NCBI GenBank assembly: GCA_023390655.1 | Contig: JAEWCL010000024.1 | Location: 109,943 to 173,942, forward strand | Source: Bacillota bacterium | Lineage (GTDB): Bacteria; Bacillota; Clostridia; Christensenellales; CAG-138 | DNA length: 64,000 nucleotides | Direction: 5' to 3' | Shown: piece by piece, positions 59,809 through 64,000 of the stretch | Position numbering within the stretch: the first letter of the stretch is position 1 | Layout: every line of letters begins with the position of its first letter | Made by a program: the position numbers and the translations under genes | The notes under the pieces: generated by a model | Databases searched by the model: none | Told to the model about the DNA's origin: nothing | What the model saw: the letters and a program-made list of their open reading frames with translations, nothing else

Positions 59809-59898
59809 ATGACTATTTTACTAGGATTTCCTGTCAACTGGCGCAACTGCGCAAGAATAAATTTAAGGTCAACCAAGGGAGGCAAACATGAAATTTGA
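59809..59898 (+). CDS. Possible 29-codon leader peptide overlapping the pflB start
   Basis: A short frame with its own GAGGAAAC ribosome site five to six bases before ATG runs through the pflB ribosome site and ends at a TGA inside the fourth pflB codon region. It reads MTILLGFPVNWRNC at its start. Translation through it would affect access to the pflB start. It may be chance. Confidence 0.3.
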   Translation: MTILLGFPVNWRNCARINLRSTKGGKHEI

Positions 59899-62122
59899 TG
59901 CATGGGATGGATTTCTTACCGGGAACTACGCCAAAGAGATCGATGTGCGGGATTTTATCCTGCACAATTATACGCCGTACGAAGGGGGCGACGCGTTTTT
60001 AGCGCCCGCCACCGTGCGTACAAAGCAGCTGTGGGATAAGGTGCTCTCGCTCTATCAGGCGGAAAGCGCACGCGGCGGCGTCTATGGCGTGGACGAAAAA
60101 ACCATCTCCACCATCACTTCACACGGACCGGGCTATATCGATGCGGCGCTTGAAGAAATCGTCGGCCTGCAGACGGACGAGCCCCTAAAGCGCGCCATCA
60201 TGCCGTTTGGCGGCATCAATATGGTGGTAAAGGGCGCGGAATACTATGGGAAGAAGGTCCCTGAGGATATCGAATATACCTTCCGCCACATCCGCAAAAC
60301 CCACAACGACGGCGTGTTTGACGTGTATACGCCGGAAATGCGCAGGGCGCGCAAGGCGGGCGTCATCACGGGCCTGCCCGACGGCTACGGCAGGGGAAGA
60401 ATTATCGGCGATTACCGCCGCGTGCCGCTCTATGGCGTGGATGCGCTCATTGAAGATAAGAAAAACCAGATGCGTCTTCTGGAGCTTGACATTATCACGG
60501 AGGACGCCATCCGCGCCCGCGAGGAAACGACAGACCAGATCGAGGCGCTTGCCGCATTGAAGCAGATGGCTGCAAAATACGGCTTTGATATCGGCAGGCC
60601 CGCCGTTACTGCAAAAGAAGCCGTGCAGTGGCTCTACTTTGCCTACCTTGGCGCGATCAAGGAACAGAATGGCGCTGCCATGAGCATTGGCCGCATCTCC
60701 ACGTTCCTGGACGTGTACTTTGAACGGGACTTCAAGGCCGGAAGGCTCACCGAGGAAACGGCGCAGGAGATCATCGATCACTTTGTGATGAAGCTTCGTA
60801 TGGTGCGCTTTTTGCGCACGCCCGAATATGACGCGCTGTTCTCCGGCGACCCTGTGTGGGTGACAGAGTCTTTGGGCGGCATGGGCATTGACGGGCGTAC
60901 GATGGTGACAAAGACGGCCTTCCGCATGCTGCATACCCTCACCACCCTGGGTCCCGCGCCCGAACCGAATTTGACGGTGCTGTGGTCCACCAATCTTCCG
61001 GAAGGCTTCAAGCATTATTGCGCAAAAATGTCCATCCTCACAAGCTCGCTCCAATATGAGAACGACGATCTCATGCGCGAATACTGGGGGGACGATTACG
61101 GCATCGCCTGCTGCGTTTCCGCCATGCGCATCGGCAAGCAGATGCAATTCTTCGGCGCGCGCTGCAACCTTGCAAAAGCGCTGTTGTACGCCATCAACGG
61201 CGGCAAGGACGAGATCACCGGCATGCAGGTAGCGCCCGCGTTTGACGCGGTCAGCGGGGATGTGCTTGAGTATGGGGAAGTCATGGCGCGCTTTGACGTG
61301 CTGATGGACTGGCTTGCAAAGCTGTATGTCAACACGCTCAACGCCATCCATTACATGCACGACAAATACTGCTACGAGGCGCTTGAAATGGCGCTGCACG
61401 ATAAGGAAATCCTGCGCACTATGGCCTGCGGCATCGCAGGGTTGAGCGTTGCGGCGGACTCGTTGAGCGCCATCAAGTACGCGACCGTCCGCCCCGTAAA
61501 AGACGGGCAGGGCATCATTACGGATTTCACGGTGGAGGGTGATTATCCGAAATTCGGCAACGACGATGACCGTGTGGATGCCATTGCGGAATATCTCGTC
61601 AAACTCTTTATGGAAAAGCTTGAAAAGCAGCAGACCTACCGCCGCGCGAAGCCGACGCTGAGCGTTTTGACCATTACCTCCAATGTGGTGTACGGCGAAA
61701 AAACCGGCAACACGCCCGATGGCAGGAAGAAGGGCGAACCCTTTGCCCCCGGCGCAAACCCCATGCATGGGCGGGACACCATGGGCGCGCTTGCGACCAT
61801 GAACTCCATCGCGCGCCTGCCCTACAAGTACGCGCAGGACGGCATTTCCTACACCTTCTCCATTGTGCCGCGCGCGCTTGGAAAAACTGATGACGCGCGC
61901 GTGTGCAACCTGACGAGCATGCTAGACGGCTTCTTTGCACAGCGCGGCCACCACATGAATGTGAACGTATTTGACCGGGAGCTGCTGCTAGACGCCATGG
62001 ACCACCCGGAAAAATACCCGCAGCTGACCATACGTGTTTCCGGCTATGCCGTGAACTTTGTAAAGCTCACGCGCAAGCAGCAGCTTGACGTCATCAACCG
62101 GACTATCCACGAGCAGATGTAA
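59888..62122 (+). CDS. pflB: Formate C-acetyltransferase (pyruvate formate-lyase)
   Basis: Protein of 744 residues, the standard size. The adjacent catalytic Cys pair is in IACCVSAMRIGKQMQFFGAR and the glycyl-radical site is the Gly of IRVSGYAVNF near the C-terminus. These features separate true PFL from glycerol or choline relatives. It converts pyruvate and CoA to acetyl-CoA and formate under anaerobic conditions. AAGGGAGG precedes ATG. The activase gene follows after one base. Confidence 0.97.
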   Translation: MKFDAWDGFLTGNYAKEIDVRDFILHNYTPYEGGDAFLAPATVRTKQLWDKVLSLYQAESARGGVYGVDEKTISTITSHGPGYIDAALEEIVGLQTDEPLKRAIMPFGGINMVVKGAEYYGKKVPEDIEYTFRHIRKTHNDGVFDVYTPEMRRARKAGVITGLPDGYGRGRIIGDYRRVPLYGVDALIEDKKNQMRLLELDIITEDAIRAREETTDQIEALAALKQMAAKYGFDIGRPAVTAKEAVQWLYFAYLGAIKEQNGAAMSIGRISTFLDVYFERDFKAGRLTEETAQEIIDHFVMKLRMVRFLRTPEYDALFSGDPVWVTESLGGMGIDGRTMVTKTAFRMLHTLTTLGPAPEPNLTVLWSTNLPEGFKHYCAKMSILTSSLQYENDDLMREYWGDDYGIACCVSAMRIGKQMQFFGARCNLAKALLYAINGGKDEITGMQVAPAFDAVSGDVLEYGEVMARFDVLMDWLAKLYVNTLNAIHYMHDKYCYEALEMALHDKEILRTMACGIAGLSVAADSLSAIKYATVRPVKDGQGIITDFTVEGDYPKFGNDDDRVDAIAEYLVKLFMEKLEKQQTYRRAKPTLSVLTITSNVVYGEKTGNTPDGRKKGEPFAPGANPMHGRDTMGALATMNSIARLPYKYAQDGISYTFSIVPRALGKTDDARVCNLTSMLDGFFAQRGHHMNVNVFDRELLLDAMDHPEKYPQLTIRVSGYAVNFVKLTRKQQLDVINRTIHEQM

Positions 62123-62123
62123 C

Positions 62124-62903
62124 ATGAGCGAAGATCGATCGCACAACGCGCAAAATGCGCCGCAGAGGGACGCCCCCATCACCGGCCGTCTCCATTCCAT
62201 TGAAACAATGGGCACGGTAGACGGGCCGGGGATCCGCGTTGTGCTGTTTATGCAGGGCTGCCCGCTTCGGTGCCTCTACTGCCACAACCGCGATACCTGG
62301 ACGGTTACGGGCGGGCAGGAGCGCACCGTGGAGGACCTGACGCAATTTGTCCTCCGGTACCGGACCTACATCTGCGCTTCCGGCGGCGGCGTTACCGCAA
62401 CCGGCGGCGAACCGCTGCTGCAGCACCGGTTTTTAGCGGAGCTGTTCCGCTCTCTCAAGCAATACGGTATCCATACCGCACTTGATACCTCCGGGTTCTG
62501 CGAGATCGAGGCGGTCAAACCCCTGCTTGAGGTGACCGACCTTGTGATCTTGGACTTAAAAGCAATGGACCCTGTCCTCCATCAGCGGCTGACCGGCGTC
62601 CCGAATGACAAAATCCTTGCGTTTGCGGAGCATCTTGCGGCACGCAACATCCCCATGTGGATCCGCCATGTGCTCATTCCAAAGCTGACAGACAGTGAGG
62701 ACGAGCTTTGCCGCATGCGGGAATTTCTCCTCAGGCTCAAGAGCGTGGAACGCGTGGAGCTGCTGCCCTACCATACGTTGGGCGTGTACAAATGGGAGCA
62801 GATGGGGTGCGACTACGCGCTGGCGGATGTTCCGCCGGCGACGCAGGAGGATGTGTTAAGGGCAAAGCGCATTCTAGCCTTGGACCCAAAATTGCTGCCA
62901 TAA
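62124..62903 (+). CDS. pflA: Pyruvate formate-lyase activating enzyme
   Basis: Radical SAM protein of 259 residues. The cluster motif C-x3-C-x2-C is in GCPLRCLYCHN, followed by TWTVTGGQE and the GGGVTATGGEPLLQ SAM-binding segment. It places the glycyl radical on PflB. It starts one base after the pflB stop; the ribosome signal GAGCAG is weak, so it is probably translated by coupling. It has a 30-residue N-terminal extension before the ITGRLHSIETMGTVDGPG core. Confidence 0.96.
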   Translation: MSEDRSHNAQNAPQRDAPITGRLHSIETMGTVDGPGIRVVLFMQGCPLRCLYCHNRDTWTVTGGQERTVEDLTQFVLRYRTYICASGGGVTATGGEPLLQHRFLAELFRSLKQYGIHTALDTSGFCEIEAVKPLLEVTDLVILDLKAMDPVLHQRLTGVPNDKILAFAEHLAARNIPMWIRHVLIPKLTDSEDELCRMREFLLRLKSVERVELLPYHTLGVYKWEQMGCDYALADVPPATQEDVLRAKRILALDPKLLP

Positions 62904-62960
62904 CCGGTGCCTTAATCCTCCGGGAATAACCTGCGGAGTTTCTGTCAATAAAAAGTGTAT

Positions 62961-63002
62961 AAAAGGCGTGCTGTGATAGAGAACTATTGCGGCACGCCTT
63001 TT
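62961..63002 (+). terminator. Terminator of pflB-pflA
   Basis: Eleven-base stem AAAAGGCGTGC / GCACGCCTTTT with an inner ATAG/CTAT helix. Confidence 0.85.
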
Positions 63003-63093
63003 GATTTATTATTCTTGTAAAGAGAGACGGGAATTTATCAAGCTGTTTCGAACTTCGGAATTGTTTGTATTCTGTATGTCTGCGGAGGTAAAG

Positions 63094-63606
63094 ATGTCCG
63101 ATGATTCGAGGCAAAAGTTAATTATCATAACCGGATCGCCCTGTGTAGGTAAAACTGCTGTGGCGGAAAGCCTTTTTGAGTCATACGAAAACAGCGCATA
63201 TTTCGATGGAGACTGGGCATGGTGCGTCAATCCGTTTTTGATTGCCGACCCGCGATTACGCAATGGCGACAAAACCATGTCCTTTGCGCTGTCTACCTAC
63301 TTAAATTCAAATTTCGATTACGTTATTTTTTCCTCCGTGGTGGTGATAGGTAAAGCAATTCGAGAGGCTATATTGAAAGATATTACCGCGAAGGATTACA
63401 CGACCATCGCGTTCACATTAAAGTGCTCCGAAGAAACGCTGATTGAACGCCATAAAAATCGTGGCGACACTAACGAAGCAGTATTCCAATGGTTAAGAAT
63501 GAAGCCCCATCCTGGAGATTATGTTATCAATACCGACCACAAATCAATTCCGCAAGTTGTTGATGAAATAAAAAGTATAATAACCGACCAAACAGCGTGG
63601 AAATAA
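63094..63606 (+). CDS. P-loop nucleoside/small-molecule kinase-like ATPase
   Basis: Protein of 170 residues. The Walker A motif GSPCVGKTAV lies near residue 14-23, and the layout (a short P-loop kinase with a lid containing ERHKNRGD) resembles the AAA_33 or zeta-toxin/phosphotransferase-like kinases. The substrate is unknown. GGAGG precedes the ATG; the open frame extends 31 codons further. The gene is visibly richer in A and T than the pfl genes before it, suggesting acquisition. Confidence 0.75.
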   Translation: MSDDSRQKLIIITGSPCVGKTAVAESLFESYENSAYFDGDWAWCVNPFLIADPRLRNGDKTMSFALSTYLNSNFDYVIFSSVVVIGKAIREAILKDITAKDYTTIAFTLKCSEETLIERHKNRGDTNEAVFQWLRMKPHPGDYVINTDHKSIPQVVDEIKSIITDQTAWK

Positions 63607-63768
63607 GCAAACATAAAGCTGATAAATTCCAACTTATCGGCAAGCATAGCGCAAAGATATCGCGCTTATAGGGCAATCGCCCTGTGCCCTGATGCCGCCT
63701 GACGACGGAAATTCAAGCTATAACGCTTGATTAATCAAACCTCCCTCATCAGAGGGAGCCTAAACACA

Positions 63769-63794
63769 GGCTGTATCTTTCCTGGGATACAGCC
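63769..63794 (-). terminator. Hairpin at the 3' end of the E1 beta gene
   Basis: Nine-base perfect stem GGCTGTATC / GATACAGCC with an eight-base loop, and a T-containing exit (TGTGTTTAG) on the minus strand. The spacer 63607-63845 also holds a CTCCCT..AGGGAG hairpin and no gene. Confidence 0.55.
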
Positions 63795-63845
63795 CGTAGT
63801 TCTTATGACAGCCACCGTAATACGCACTTTTATTCCCCCCTGTTG

Positions 63846-64000
63846 CTATAGAATCTCCCTTGCCGCTGCCTCAATCCTGTCCGGTCCCGGGAGCACGCGT
63901 TTTTCCAATTCGGGATTAAAGGGAACGGGACAGAACATGCCGCCCACCCGTTTGACGGGGGCATCTAAGTAATAGAATGCGTCGCTGTCCACAATGGTAC
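63846..64000 (-). CDS. 2-oxoacid dehydrogenase E1 beta subunit, C-terminal end (partial)
   Basis: The last 50 codons of a minus-strand gene whose body lies beyond the window. The reading SDAFYYLDAPVKRVGG, then PVPFNPELEKRVLPGPDRI and AAAREIL, matches the conserved C-terminus of E1 beta subunits of pyruvate, branched-chain or acetoin dehydrogenase complexes. E1 beta pairs with a thiamine-diphosphate-binding E1 alpha. Which substrate the complex uses cannot be told from this fragment. Confidence 0.85.
   Translation of the reverse strand, partial: TIVDSDAFYYLDAPVKRVGGMFCPVPFNPELEKRVLPGPDRIEAAAREIL

Noticed and set aside
60185..61768. 527-codon minus-strand frame opposite pflB
   Set aside because: pflB has all catalytic motifs; the opposite frame shows only a His/Arg-rich shadow composition.
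1..64000. tRNA, rRNA, tmRNA, CRISPR arrays, insertion sequences
   Set aside because: I looked for cloverleaf T-loop sequences, regularly spaced repeats, transposase motifs and paired terminal repeats and found none that hold. smpB and ssrA, often next to rnr, are not here.

Overview
The window looks like a chromosome segment of a Gram-positive, moderately GC-rich anaerobe of the Clostridia (Christensenellales or Oscillospirales-like). The evidence is a GerMN germination-type protein, an LCP cell-wall ligase, HrcA/CIRCE control, a NiaR-type NAD regulator, pyruvate formate-lyase with its activase, ABC- and phosphorylase-based use of plant oligosaccharides, strong AGGAGG ribosome sites and sigma-A promoters. 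Species cannot be fixed from the sequence alone. I saw no rRNA, tRNA, CRISPR array or insertion sequence.

Layout. 1-6.5 kb: the 3' part of a GerMN gene, an LCP protein, an acetyltransferase-like protein, and a DUF2975 / XRE regulator / zinc-ribbon membrane protein operon. 6.6-10.4 kb: htpG behind a perfect CIRCE element, then an AraC regulator and an EamA exporter joined by a hairpin that contains the exporter's ribosome site. 10.6-18.4 kb (minus strand): a housekeeping run of copper-chaperone-like protein, mnmA, pgk, tpiA, gpmI, secG and rnr. 18.6-21 kb: a Cys-rich small membrane protein, an ECF transporter S component, a bacteriohemerythrin and a HAD phosphatase. 21.3-25.3 kb: niaR-nadA-nadB-nadC, de novo NAD synthesis, with a NiaR-like palindrome at the promoter. 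25.4-30 kb: MDR dehydrogenase, secreted ComEC-like metallo-hydrolase, DUF4349 lipoprotein and a D-threonine-aldolase-like PLP enzyme.

30.1-47.3 kb is a beta-glucoside/beta-mannoside utilisation locus: a family-5 (peptide-type) ABC importer, GH3 beta-glucosidase, GH94 cellobiose phosphorylase, GH1 beta-glucosidase, a LacI regulator and a DUF1349 protein on the minus strand, with a divergent GH2 beta-mannosidase. AAACGTTT operator-like cores sit at both divergent promoters and upstream of lacI, so the locus looks like one regulon: import of cello/manno-oligosaccharides, then cytoplasmic phosphorolysis and hydrolysis.

47.4-64 kb: an MFS transporter coupled to a small Cys protein, two AraC regulators, a YdeI protein of lower GC, an isolated phage-type lysis cassette (amidase, XhlA-like, holin), a transglutaminase-like protein, a DUF1835 protein, a 1010-residue fusion of a 12-helix MFS transporter to a complete GH2 glycosidase (the most unusual gene here), a double-domain VOC protein, a helical protein of unknown function, pflB-pflA, a P-loop kinase of lower GC, and at the right edge the C-terminal end of a 2-oxoacid dehydrogenase E1 beta gene on the minus strand.
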